Of a DNA stretch of 64,000 bases, positions 11,935 to 24,184 are shown piece by piece. This stretch comes from Druceiella hillmani. Taxonomy: Eukaryota; Arthropoda; Insecta; Lepidoptera; Hepialidae. The stretch is from assembly GCA_039881145.1 (NCBI GenBank), contig JAYKKI010000075.1, positions 1,125,001 through 1,189,000 of the forward strand, given 5' to 3'. The notes beneath the pieces are model-generated. The model was given only the letters and a program-made list of their open reading frames with translations, searched no databases and was not told the DNA's origin. How positions within the stretch are numbered: the first letter of the stretch is position 1; each line of letters starts with the position of its first letter. The translations under genes were made by a program, and so were the position numbers.

Positions 11935-12785
11935 AGTTTTACAATTTTGATTCAATTAAGTATATGCACGTAACCTCAATAGAAACGATTTAGGGCATTA
12001 ATTAATTATCTTAGTAAATGTGAGTCAATTTCACATGCAATATCAAGTTTGCTATTGCATCGAAAGACCACTCAGTGGATGTTAATTTCATAAGAATATC
12101 GCCGATAATATTTGTAACTTTAAATATAGTTAATGTCAAAAGTGAGTCTATAAATATACCCATTTTAAATATTCATATACCTACGTATAATTTGAAAATA
12201 GTAATAAATCAGAAGGATCTAATATTATGCAGAAAGAAAATAAGAAACACAGAGAGTATTCGTATATTTAATTATTGAAATTGTCATATTCTAAATTTGT
12301 TTTATGTTTAGACGCTATTCACTTACATTAAATATCAGATCTGGTTTTTTTTATCTTCGTGTTACCATCGTGTTAATAACATCATGTTTATTGCTTGTGT
12401 TATGTGACGAAGCCAATTAAAAATAATTTAGTAAATTGAAGGTCATTTACTGCTGTGTAGAATATTAAACGCCAAAAAAAAAGTAAATAGATAAGAACAA
12501 AAGTAAATAAATAAGTAAGACATCTCCAGAAGCACATAAAAACGGTGTAGATATGAATAGATAGGTACACATATTCAGTAAGCCGGGCATAAGGTTGAAT
12601 GTGTAAATAACAGAGGAAAAAAAGAAATATAACAAAGAAACACGCGACAAAGTTTTGAGAAAATCTCAAGCAGAGAGACGGAGTATCTGGTGACATAAAA
12701 TATTAATAGGGACATAAATAAAATGTTTCGGAAAGTATCCATGCTTCCAAACATTACGTATTCTCTAGATTGTTTGTATGTCTTA
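11935..12785. other. AT-rich spacer inside unit L2
   Basis: Lies between the truncated direct part of A2 and the inverted B2 block. The overlapping minus-strand frames at 12696-12400 are hydrophobic and AT-driven with no recognised domain. No match to the sequences after B1 or B3 was seen. Confidence 0.35.
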
Positions 12786-12789
12786 TTCT

Positions 12790-15600
12790 TAGAATTAACA
12801 TCATAATCGGCTTTAATGAAATATATATATTTTCAAGTTCCTCATTTTCTACATAAAATTAAAATAACCGATAAACACATCGCACATGCGATTCCATAAC
12901 GTTATAAGTACTAAAATATTTTTTTTACGAGAAGCATTTAATGATTCCGAATTTTATATTGCGTACAGATTTATAACTCGAAGATTTTAAAATAATTGAT
13001 GAACATCATAAGAAATAGATTTGCGATTATGAGGCTTAGTAGTACGAAATGTGATATTTTTAGTATGTCTGATCTCAGATCTGTCATCTTTGTAGTATGT
13101 CATCGCACCAAATATGCGACATGTATATGGTTAGTAGTAGGACAGCATTATGAAGAGTACAGAAGTAGCAAGATAAATATGGACAGTCTTGGTTATTTCA
13201 AAGCTTTCAAAATTATTTATAAACGGCTCTTTTCCATAGTACACTTGCATGGTTTTTCATAGGTGTTAGATTTTCTTTATTACAAAAAAGAAAGACGAAA
13301 TAATTATAAATAAGCCATATTTGATGTGTATTACTGCAAAATAATTTTTATTTTCTTGAGATTGCAACTTTGATAGGGATTTTTTTTATAAAATTTTAAA
13401 AATTTTCTTATAATTTCTTACCATTTTCTAATCATTATAATAATAGGCACGTACTTGGCTTTACTCTCTATAAAATGACACTTCATATATTGTAATTACA
13501 GATGAATTCAATAAACTATTTATTTTAAATTTCTCTTTCGATATGAAAAGGGTCATATGCAAATTCTCCATGTTCAGTCTTTAACAAAGTTTCGGCCGCT
13601 TTTTGACTGCCTGTGATAATGAAATAAATAACGATATGAAATAAAGTTTCTCACAATATTTTGCCCGCAATTGGTTTTCTTATTACTCCAGTAGAATCAT
13701 TATGAATGTAGTCGTATCAGAAACAAAGGAAATTATGTCAAGCGACAGTTACGCTATCGTCTTTAAATTAAAAGGACACGGTAGACTGTTGATAAAAGTT
13801 AAGGTTTTCAAAATGAATTAACCACGTTTTACTTTTTCGAAATTTTAAAAATATGTTTGTAATCGCAATTATTCTCAATTAAAGTTTTTTTATTATTGGC
13901 GAGGATAGTACGATATTTATCCTTATTTATCACTTGGTTTTTTCTTTTAACCTTCTTTACCAAATTTTAATTCACATACGTTTATACGTACCATATACCG
14001 GAATATGACATACACAATGGCTTAAACGAATTAAATGATTGAGATATTAAATTAGTAAATACGATAAAGATTAGCAAATGAGAATAGTTTAATTTAGGTA
14101 CGAACTAAACAAAAAATTAGGAAATAATCATTGAGATAAGTGAATGAGAGTGAAGGAAAAGTTGACCCTTGGAAATGTCAATCAAAGAAGATTCTGGTGA
14201 AAAAGTATATTTGTACATAAATATTGGGTCTCCGAGCGATATTTTACCGAAAACAATATTAACTCTTAGACTATAAGAGCAAATATGGTAATTTTTTTTT
14301 ATTTTGAAGACAATTTAAAAATTAATTTTAAGTATTCTATGAAACATTTTTAATACTGTATATTGATTAATGATTTTAATATATACACCAACAATTTTTA
14401 TACAATTTTATTTCATTATGTTTTCTTCAGTTTACCCAAGCACAAAGCCAAAAATATTTTGCTTTTGGTAAATATTTTAATGAAGCCTTCGGTAATCAAT
14501 TAAATTTATTACAAGTTTATAATTTTAGTATAATTTGTGCTATGATATAATAATTAAAAAGTAAAGTTTTTATGTAAGCCCTTTGTATTAAAATGATATA
14601 TCAGCATATCTTTTTTTAAGTCGGTCGATTTAAATAAACATAGCCTGTATATTTCTTCAGACCAAAAATAATCCACGAATGAATACTTCATCAAAATCCC
14701 TTCAGCTAATTTTTAGCAATGAGCGAAAAAATAAACACTTACAGACAAATGGAACCAATGCCAAAAAACAATATTTTTGTGTTTATTCTTCTGTCTTTTG
14801 TGCGGAACGAATACGTGTCGAGTAGTTAATTACGTACTTCTTTGTTGTTTACTAATGCAAAATAAATTAATTTCTGAAAATAAGGAATTCATTTATTTTC
14901 TGACTGAGTGATATGATCTTGATGAAATGAAAACTAAATGCTGACCCTGTATGTTTTCTATTATCTCGGTTCAAATTTGATTAGTAGTTTGTACGTGTGG
15001 CATGCATATAAAAGTTGACAAACATTCCAAAAATAATCTTAACACATTCCAATATTCACGTGTTATTACCACAATATATTTTTTACAAATGTTTTTGAAA
15101 ATTACAGTATTATTATATTTCTTTTGCAAATATTTTGAAAGTTCACAGGATTAAATACAATTATCTTCGGAAGTTTATTCAAAATTCGGGTCGCTGAGAT
15201 GATTTCCATATAATTTCTAGATATAATCCGAAACTTGCAGCGGGCGAAACAATACTGACGTAAGAAGTTTAACTTGAAAAATGACCATCTTATATATGTT
15301 AGACGGTTAATAATATCTCTTTTGCAGTTTAATTTATATTTAATCAAAATTTTTCTCAATTACAATTTACCATATTTAATCAGTTTTAACTAATGTTTAA
15401 AGAAGCTACTATAAATTAAGCGTTTTCCAACATTTACAAAAGGAATATATTTATACAGTGACATATATCACAGTAAATACGATATAATATTGAACATTCT
15501 TTATAAAATATTTCTCATCAGGCACAACGTAGTGCTAGTTATTCATAAAGCGTAGGTCCAATATTTTCTTTTCAAGAGGAAATATAAAAAACAAGCTTCA
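12790..15600 (-). repeat. Left-array A-tail plus block B, inverted copy (B2)
   Basis: Read on the minus strand from 15.60 down to 12.79 kb, it follows the same order as 2.46-4.78 kb and 20.61-22.9 kb. First comes a GAAAAGAAAATATTG segment, then the TTTAATCCTG segment, CATCAAGATCA, CACAAAAATATTG, CTTAAAAAAAGATAT, GTAAAATATCGCT, TTCCAAGGGTCA and an AACCATGCAAGTG segment. The order is unbroken for 2.8 kb, so this is one inverted piece. The 88-codon frame at 12996-13262 is antisense to the block and is not conserved. Confidence 0.8.
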
Positions 15601-15604
15601 AAGC

Positions 15605-16560
15605 TTCTAAAATTATTTCCATAATGAGAAAAAAATCTTTAGAACTATGATTAATCGTTACAAAATTCCGAGAAAAGTGAAAAATTTCTTGCTGCCAACG
15701 ACCTTTAAAACTTTTAAACAAAATAATGCAAAAAGCTTGAAAACTTTAGTGATGAGGCCTTTTTGGATCCCAAATATTAGATTACAAATAACGACACAGA
15801 ATCTATTTATACATATATCACGTGGATGAACGTAGTTAAAACCCATTAGAATCGCAAGATTCAAAATGTACTAAGAAAAACTGAGGCTCAAACCCAACGC
15901 AAAGTGGTATGTTGAATATAGTAAAAACGCAGCTGCTTCTTGTCTATTGTTTATCGATAAACCGGCTCAAACGACAGCACTGGAAAATTTAACGGCCCTT
16001 AAAATTGTAAACTGAAATAGAAGCTTGCGTAAAAAATAATTGTCATGGATAAAATTTTAAAAATACATTTTCATAAAGAAGAAAATATGGTAATCTTATA
16101 AATATTTTACACAAAATTATCAAAAGTGTTTTCCGAATGCATATAATTATTAGCTGCAAATGAAACAGGCATACCAATAACTCCATTCTAAATTATTTTC
16201 AGAATTTAGAATGGAGGAAAACTAATTTGTGGGTATTTAAGCAGACGGAATATTTTTAGGAATTATTTATTGGGTAACAATTTAATTACTCCTTCACTGC
16301 AAAATGGATGTAAAATATTACTTATCGTAAATATTGCGGAACGTAAATTTTCAAATATAGCCTTGTTTTTGAACATAAAGACTATATATATTTAACAGTT
16401 AAAATCGCTTTTCAAACTAAAATTGCACGCATTGCATTTTTTAAAATGGAAACCTTTTTACGCGCATTGAGCGATTTGGCTAGAGGAGAATATTATGGGT
16501 TCCCTTCACAGCATATCCGTAGCTTTGAGCATGATGTGTTAGGCTTGGCCAGTAGTGAAA
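15605..16560. other. AT-rich non-coding stretch with a small perfect hairpin
   Basis: No gene is supportable. A 14-bp perfect inverted repeat, CTCCATTCTAAATT (16181-16194) and its complement (16203-16216), encloses an 8-base loop. The short frames at 15647-15864 on both strands have no domain. Confidence 0.5.
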
Positions 16561-16563
16561 GTA

Positions 16564-16567
16564 TAAA

Positions 16568-16626
<59 letters not shown>

Positions 16627-16687
16627 AATATATATATATATATATATATATATACGTATATATATATATATATATATATATACATAC

Positions 16688-16730
<43 letters not shown>
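16564..16730. repeat. (AT)n microsatellite with interruptions
   Basis: About 165 bases of alternating AT with a few interrupting GTA, ACG and CAT triplets. It generates the I/Y-rich artefactual open frames on both strands. Confidence 0.97.
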
Positions 16731-16731
<1 letters not shown>

Positions 16732-16734
16732 GTA

Positions 16735-17815
16735 GCCATAAAGGTGACGTGTGTGTAACATTAATACTGTGGATATACATTTAGAAAAGTAAAGTTACAT
16801 TGACTGCGTGGAAGTTCAATGTGTGCATATTGAGCATTATTTAAATTGCAATTCAGTTTGATTATTATTTTAATTGTGTAATTGCAAAATCTTTGTGCAT
16901 ACTGCACAGTGAGTACTATATTTTTTAATATTTTTTTTGTAGAAAAATAAATAAGTAGTTTTAATGAAAACTTCTGTCAGCAGTACCCATGACTGCCTTT
17001 GTTTCTTTTAATGTATATTAAAAAGAACAATTGTACGAAGAAGCAAAATGTAAAAAAATTAAAGGCAGAAAGCAGCAGAGAGAAATGACAAGGAGAATCG
17101 CACAATGTGAAGGTCGGGAGTATACACCACGAATGAACAAGGAAGTTTTATAGAAATTGCATACAGCATTTAAACTAACACAGATGTGAAAATTAACGGT
17201 CTTATATTTTGATAATTATCCAGTCGACAAATGTAATTACCAAACTCTATCAAGAATTGCGACATGTATCCTATCCAATATACATACATACAAACATTCT
17301 GATCAACGTACAGAAATCCGTACCCTTTTTCAAAGAAAAATTTAGATCATAATTAATTTATTAAATAATTAGTAAATTATAAAATTTTTTGGAGGAAGAT
17401 GTTCTCCTCCCACAAAGCCATATTAAAAATCGAACACTTATAAAATAACCTAAATTATATTTATTTATCTCACCAAAATTCGGGGTCGACGAGCTAGTCG
17501 ATAATACAGCACACACACGCAATTAATATAATTTTTGGATATTCATTTCAAATATTTTTATTTTTTTAAGTTATAATTGTAATAAACAGATCTTATTTAT
17601 AATTCATTTCGATATTAATTTGACAAGTCTAAAGACGCACGAAGTGTACATATATAAGGTACACAGGTAAGTTACTAAAGCACCAATTACATTTAAAGTG
17701 ACTACTTAATTTCAGTTGTAATAAAAATGGTAACTCGAAATTTAAATTTAACATATTTTAAAACGATTTTACATCATTTTTTTGATAATTAAAAACTATA
17801 AACTCAACTAGACAT
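16735..17815. other. AT-rich spacer before A3
   Basis: Nothing gene-like is visible. No convincing match to the sequence preceding A1 or A2. Confidence 0.4.
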
Positions 17816-17819
17816 AATG

Positions 17820-20800
17820 GAAACATGCAAATCAATCAAAAAACGGTCAATCAAAATGGTTTCATTTCATGCATTAAATTCATGCGTTACAACCGTACGT
17901 TATGTGAAATTGAACCTTTTCTAACACACGTGGACATTTTGACCTCATCGCGCCAAGGAAGTTTCACTACAGGAAGAAAACAACAGTAACAGGAAGAAAT
18001 ATTGAAGTAATACCATCAATAGAAATAATAATTTCAATGTTTAAAATATGAAAGATTTTCAACTTTTTTTTCTGTATTTTGGCTCATAAATGTGAGTGTA
18101 CTAAATATTTCCTTTCCTGTAAATAACAACTAAAAAAACATAGTACAGATGGGAAAATGGCCGTGTAGATTTTACGTTTAATTTATGACTCCGCTATTTT
18201 GATTTCAGGATGAAATATAAAGAAATATAAAATTAAATTATAAAAATTTTTAATCAGAATGTAATTATGGGTGATCGTTTTAAAAAATAGATAGAGCAAT
18301 CACAGATGTATGAACAAAACAATTTAGTACCAGGCAATGTTTTATTAAAAATTTATGAAGAAAAAATATATTCAAATTAAATAAAAGGCAGCACAAAGGT
18401 TTGAAAATTAAAGATATTTTACTTAGAAATTTGCATTGACGATAACAAAACTAACACAAAAATTAACTTAAGATAAGAAGGTTGCAAAATTTCAGATGCT
18501 TATATTGAAAAACTTGCTTATGTTGTAAACGATCAATTCCAATAGCCCTCCCTTTTCTACCATCGCATCGTCAATGAAGACCGGAACTTTAATCAATTTG
18601 CCAATATATTTTGCCCTTAAGCAATTGCATGTACCAAGTGTTCTTAAGCAAGTTACCCGTGCTATCAGTTAAATAAATCGATGGCTAAATGGCTTCAGCT
18701 TAAGATTAAGCCGTAGTCACACTAAAATGAGGCCAACAAATGCCCATATGACGTTCACCTTGAGTTTTACAGGATTAAGAATGTCACTTTTTCATAGAGA
18801 AACGTGAAAACAGGAAACGGGTCAAAACTTTTATTTATATCTTCAGATAAACTCCTAATAATTTGTCAATAATATTCCTGCTGAACTCTTCAAATCATCA
18901 ATATGAGATATTATGCACGTTATGTACAATTATACCCTCTATACACATACATAACGTGTTCTCCGTAGTGGTTGAAAAAACCAAGTAAAGTTCGAAAAGA
19001 ACTGAGAATACATTAAAAAAATATATCGTCGCACGGTACATATAATAATATATTTGGTGACTCTATTCAATACAAACTAATAAGCACAAAATCAAGTTTC
19101 CATTCGTACAAAGTTTATATCATAATTCGTAGCTGCAATTATTATACATTAATTGTGTTTCTGTCAAACTGTTTGTGTTTCTTCATTCACTAGGTTACAA
19201 CCAACGACATATAATTAGAAATGTATCAGTGTTAAATACCAAAGCAGAATGACGAATAAGATTTAACGTTACATAAAGAGAATGTAATTTTAAATGAACC
19301 AATGAAGTACTAAGAAAATATGCGCAACGCTGGATTCACGAGTAGTCTACATCTCTTTGTATTATTGAAGCAGTTTAACCAAAATAATTCCATTTGAAAG
19401 TTTTGATCAAATGTATATGTGTAGAGTAATTTTCATACTTTCCAAACCCGCAAGTAAAAAATTGAAGTACGGGGTTATTACACGTCACGTTGAATTTATA
19501 ATAATTAAACATTATAACAGAAATCTTAAATTTCTGTTTTAAGTTTGATTGGGAACATAAGTAAAATAATATTCTTCTACGCTATAAAAGCAACGAAATT
19601 TATTGCAAAACGGAAAACTTTCAAATACTTTTTCGGTTTTATTTTTTATCATTAATTTCCTTAGTAAATATAATTTATGATACTTTACGTGAATTCAAAT
19701 ACATTTTCATAACTGTTCAACTGAACAGTTTCAAACGATATTATTTTTTTTAATGGATGATCGTTTATGAAGCCTGGATGGAACTGTAACCGAGCCTTAA
19801 AAAAGAATTAAATTTATTATAAGTAAAGTCGCTTGCCAACGGAAGTGTATAGAAGCTCCTAAGCTTTCGGTATACTTAATATCGGCATACCCTCGACCCA
19901 ACCTGCTAAACGCCGATAACCGGACAACAAATTTAATAAGTGCACTCGGATCCCTAAACATGAAACTTTGAGACTTTCGCCCGTATTTTTATTTTTTTCA
20001 CATATTTTTACCCTCCATCGACTATTTGGTCCATCCCTTCAATTGATCGTTGATTGCCGATTAGAGTTTCGAAGCAACTTGTTGGTAATTATGGGCTACT
20101 ATTCAGGCATTTTCGGGTAAAACCTTTTGATAAATTTTATAAGTAATTGGTGGTTTAATGCACGTATATTTTAGAATCAATGGATGCTAACTTTACGTTG
20201 GGTATTTTGTTTTGAGGCATATTTTTAAAGTATGTGCTAAAAATTTCAATAAGTTTTTGCCATCCACCATAAGTGTTTACCAGCAATAGATAGTACAATT
20301 ATTTTTGAAAAAATGTCGGTTAACTCAACATGGTTTCTCTCTTTATTTCAATTTATCTTCAAACGTATTTGTGTGTAGTATTTCTCTTATCACTTATTTT
20401 ACCTCACAATATTATTGTCTATTCATGTTTATATTTGTTATGAAAAAAATAGTAATCAGTATTACAACTATTAGTCCTAAATTCAATATTTATTACCAAT
20501 ATTCTACCTTTCTTGCCTGATGTGTTGGAATAACAATTTACATTTAATATTTTCACCTAAATATATATATGAATATTTTTCGTCTCACGTGCGCAAACTA
20601 TACTTTCTACTGAAAAGAAAATAATGCACCTACACTTTACGAATAAACTAAAAGTAATATATGGGGAAGTGGCGGTGTTACGCTGTGCCAGTTGAGAAAT
20701 AATTTTAAAAGAATGTTTAACGTAGTGCCGTATTAACTTTGATAAATGTGATGCTGTAGAAATATATTTTTCCTAACTATGTTAAATAAAACTGTTATGT

Positions 20801-21120
20801 GGAAAAACGCTTATTTGCAGTAAAATGAGCACGAAATAATTTTACTCTTATTTAATTTTGTATCTTAGCTAAAATTTAATAAAATTATCAGAGGAAAAAG
20901 AGAGAAATTTTGGTTAAATATAAACCAAACTGCTAAAGAGATATTATTAACAGTGTATAGATGGTTGCATTTAAAATTAAACTTCTTACGTCAATTTTAT
21001 TCCAATCATAGTAAATTTCAGATTCTATCTAAAAATTACACGGATATCCTCTTGGAGACGCAAATTTTGAATAAAGTTAGGAGAACAACTTTATTTAATC
21101 CTGCATACTTTGAAAATATT
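17820..21120 (+). repeat. Left-array block A, copy 3 (A3)
   Basis: The most complete copy. It contains both the upstream part shared with A2 (CAATCAAAAAACGGTCAAT, about 17832) and the tail shared with A1 (about 20.49-21.12 kb). The core lies at 19.75-20.28 kb. The frame at 20305-20520 falls in a part that A2 shares, but it is not open there. It continues directly into B3. Confidence 0.8.
19750..20285 (+). repeat. Conserved core of A3 with TATCGGC/GCCGATA stem
   Basis: TATCGGC (19880-19886) and GCCGATA (19912-19918) flank a 25-base loop, four bases shorter than in A1 and A2. The stem arms are unchanged while the loop has lost bases. A GATTGCCGATTAGAGTTTCG segment follows. Confidence 0.6.
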
Positions 21121-22955
21121 TACTAAAGAATTGTTGGAGGGATAAAACTTGAGTATTGGAATGCAATGAGATCATTTTTAGAACTTTTGTCAATTTTTTT
21201 ACGCGCGCCGCACGTAATAATTACTAATCAAATTTAGACTCTCTTATAAAAAATCTCTCTTATATCAAATTAAGATGCTCTTACAGTCTAAGAGTAAATA
21301 TTGTTTTCTATAAAATATCGCTTCGAGTATACATGTACTCAACAAGACTTTTTCACCACAAACTCTTCTTTGATTGACAGTTCCAAGGGTCACATTTCCC
21401 CTCACTCTCTTTCTCTTACCTCAACCATTATTTCTTAATTTTTTGTTTAAATCGTATCTACTTTCAACTATTCTTATTTATTAATATTTATTTTATTTAC
21501 TAATTTAATATCTTAATCGGTTAATTCGTTTGAGCTATAGTAGTTGTCTGCGTCGGTAATATTTCGGTATATCTAACGTACTATGTTAATTCCAATATGG
21601 CAAAGAAGACAAAAAGCGATAAATAGAAATGAATGTCGTACTATATTCACAAATAACAAAAATATAGACAAGCTAACTTTAATTGAGAATAATTGTAATT
21701 ATAAAAAACATATTTTGAATAATAAAACGTTGGTTAATCCATTTTGAAAACCTCAACTTTTATTAATATTATTTTATTGACGTGATAACGTCTTATAAAT
21801 CGATTAACACCGGCTGCACGCATGAACAAGTGTCACGTTCCGCCTGAGCGTGCAAGCGAGAGCGCGGAACAATTGATATAGGGCCACGATCGGCCCGTGT
21901 CGGAATTTATCTTTCTTCTCGCGTGACGTCAGAGCTAGCAGTTCGACAACCATCGATTTGACTTTTTCAAGACATATTACACTTGAAACACTCCTCTTGA
22001 TTTCGACTTTTCCTATCATCGTCCTATCCTTAACCGAATAACCCAGATAGGAAGATCTTAAATATAACACACATATATATAAGTTGTAAATAAATTGTTA
22101 ATAGCATATTGTAACTAGTAATTAATCTGTATAATTTAATTAAAAAAATATTTGAAGTAACGAGTGTAAATAAATGTTAATTTATCGAAAAAATTGTAAT
22201 TTTCAATTAACTCCTTCTTTGTATTATTTTAATTTAAAGATGAAAACGTAACTATCGGTTAACATGGTTTTATTTATCTCCGATATGACTACAGTCATAA
22301 TGATTACCAGAGTGATAAAAAGAACCAATTGCTTGCAAACTATCGTAAGAAAATTTATTTGACATGAAAATCCTTTGACACAAGCAGTTATAAAGGAACC
22401 GAAAACCGACTCGTTGCAAAAACCGACTGTTTAAGATAATAATATGGCTATATGGTAGGCTATACAATACTAAAGATGGAGAATTTGCATATAATCCTTT
22501 TGAGATAAAAAGATAAATTTAAAAAAACTGTTCGTTAAATTCAACAAGAATTACAATATATAAAGTGTCATTGTATATTAGGTAAAGCGATGCACCATAC
22601 GAGTGATTGTGTGTATCAAAATGAGTGGAAAATGTTAGGAAACTATACGAAAATTTTCAAACATTTATAAAAAAAATCTCAATAAAAAAATTACATTATT
22701 TTGCAATGTGTTAATGCAAATATAGTTCTTAACTTTCATATTTTTTATAACGATATTTTACGTATGAAAAACCACACAAGTGCACTCCGTAAAAAGGCCG
22801 GTTATAAATTAGTTTGAAAGCTTTGCAATAATCAAAATTATCCATGTTTATCTTGCTACATTTATATTATTCATATTCACATCTTTCTTTTAAAATCACG
22901 TTGTTGGTGCGATGCTATCACAAATGTTAAAAAAATGGAAAAGTAGATACATATG
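21120..22955 (+). repeat. Left-array block B, copy 3 (B3)
   Basis: Direct counterpart of B1 and of the inverted B2. Shared landmarks include ACTAATCAAATTTAGA (about 21224), GTCTAAGAGTAAATATTGTTTTC (from about 21288), TTGATTGACAGTTCCAAGGG (about 21372), GTCATAATGATTACCAGAG (about 22294) and AAAAGGCCGGTTATAAAT (about 22791). It is interrupted by a 0.44 kb insert absent from B2. Confidence 0.8.
21777..22221 (+). mobile_element. GC-richer insert interrupting B3, possible solo LTR or short retroelement
   Basis: B2 lacks this segment at the same place. A 10-base direct repeat, TATTATTTTA, lies at both edges (21767-21776 and 22222-22231), although it is low in complexity. The left two thirds are much richer in GC than the host sequence; the right third holds TATATATAAG (about 22073) and two AATAAA signals. 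That order would suit a solo LTR read on the plus strand, but I see no TG...CA ends. The 88-codon minus frame at 22070-21804 has no recognised domain. Confidence 0.45.
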
Positions 22956-23488
22956 ACGATGAACGCTATTAAATCTCAACTTCCGGTATATCATCCACGT
23001 TATTGTAGGCCAATATTATTTTCAATAAGAGCATTAAGTATCAATCCATTTCTAAGCATAATAATTCATTTTAGACAATTAACCAAAGAACACGAAACTA
23101 TTTTAAAATATTGTTGCATAAATAAACCCACTTGGATTACCGTGATACTGCCAAACTTATTGACAATTAGTCTTATTTACTTCTATCATAATTAAAATGC
23201 CGATCAACGTTTTGAATTTTATAGTTAGCATTAAGAGTTTATTAGGTATTTCAAGAATGTCTTTCTTCTATTTATGTATGGTTAATTTTTGTCATTGTAA
23301 CACTGATTAATGTACAAATCGACTCAAGATATTAAAACTTATGTTTTTAGATAGCACCTCCAGGCTTGTACAAATATATTCTGATGTTAGAAGACTGAGC
23401 TCGCAAACTAATTCTATAAGAAATTGTTTCCAGTACGAACTTGATTTTGTAAAGTAATATAAGCTTAGAAAGAGGAACAGGATAGTAA

Positions 23489-23516
23489 GGGGGGACGGGG
23501 TTGGGGAGAAGGAGGG
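23489..23516 (+). other. Putative G-quadruplex motif
   Basis: Four G runs of at least three (six G, four G, four G, three G) are separated by loops of 2, 2 and 7 bases, matching the usual four-tract pattern. It is conspicuous because the surrounding kilobases are very AT-rich. Confidence 0.75.
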
Positions 23517-24142
23517 TTTTCATTTGAATACTCAGACTCCAATACGTCTTAATCTCCAACCACAGCATCAGAAAGGATCAGTCTCCAACTCTCTATAGTC
23601 TTCCTATTTTAACTCGGATTGATGCATTTACTTCCCTCTATGATCTTCTCTATCATTACTATCGACGTCTTCTACTTTACCCAGCTTTATCATCTACATC
23701 TTTTTCAACATCGCTTCTGTCAAACCTGTCAGTCGCCTGTTGTTATCACTAAACAGTGATTTTAAAAGCAAGTGGGTACGAAGAAAATGAGTAAATAAAA
23801 TCTACATAACAAGATAATTAACAATAACTGACCCATGCGCTAAAAATATAGGTTATCTACCGTGCGGGGAATATGTGAGTCTTGAAACCTCTAATTAGCC
23901 TGTAAAACAGCAAGTTCATAAACCACAGTGTTTGATAAAATACTAGCCCACTTATTGATTCATTTCTTCAAGGTTCTTTTGATAGAAAAGGCAGTAAATC
24001 TATAATAAAATTAGTCGTCAAAAGTTATTTAATGGGGCATGCGCGTTCCCAGAATCTGTGTAGAGATATTAACTTTCAACCACGAGATATGAAGATATAT
24101 AGATAAATTATTAGCAGGTTAGGAAAAGTAAATACATATTGT

Positions 24143-24184
24143 AAACGCTTTTGAATGTATATTTTTATACATTCAAAAGCGTTT
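24143..24184. repeat. Perfect 19-bp inverted repeat with TTTT loop
   Basis: AAACGCTTTTGAATGTATA (24143-24161) and its exact complement (24166-24184) surround four T. A further G-C pair and a T-G wobble extend the stem outward. Confidence 0.9.

Noticed and set aside
12400..12696. 98-codon hydrophobic minus frame as a membrane protein
   Set aside because: F, L, I and Y richness is what AT-rich random sequence encodes; no conserved motif.
16446..16784. Open frames of 66-112 codons rich in I and Y on both strands
   Set aside because: They are translations of an (AT)n microsatellite, and the same pattern recurs at 27.4, 27.9, 50.7 and 62.6 kb.
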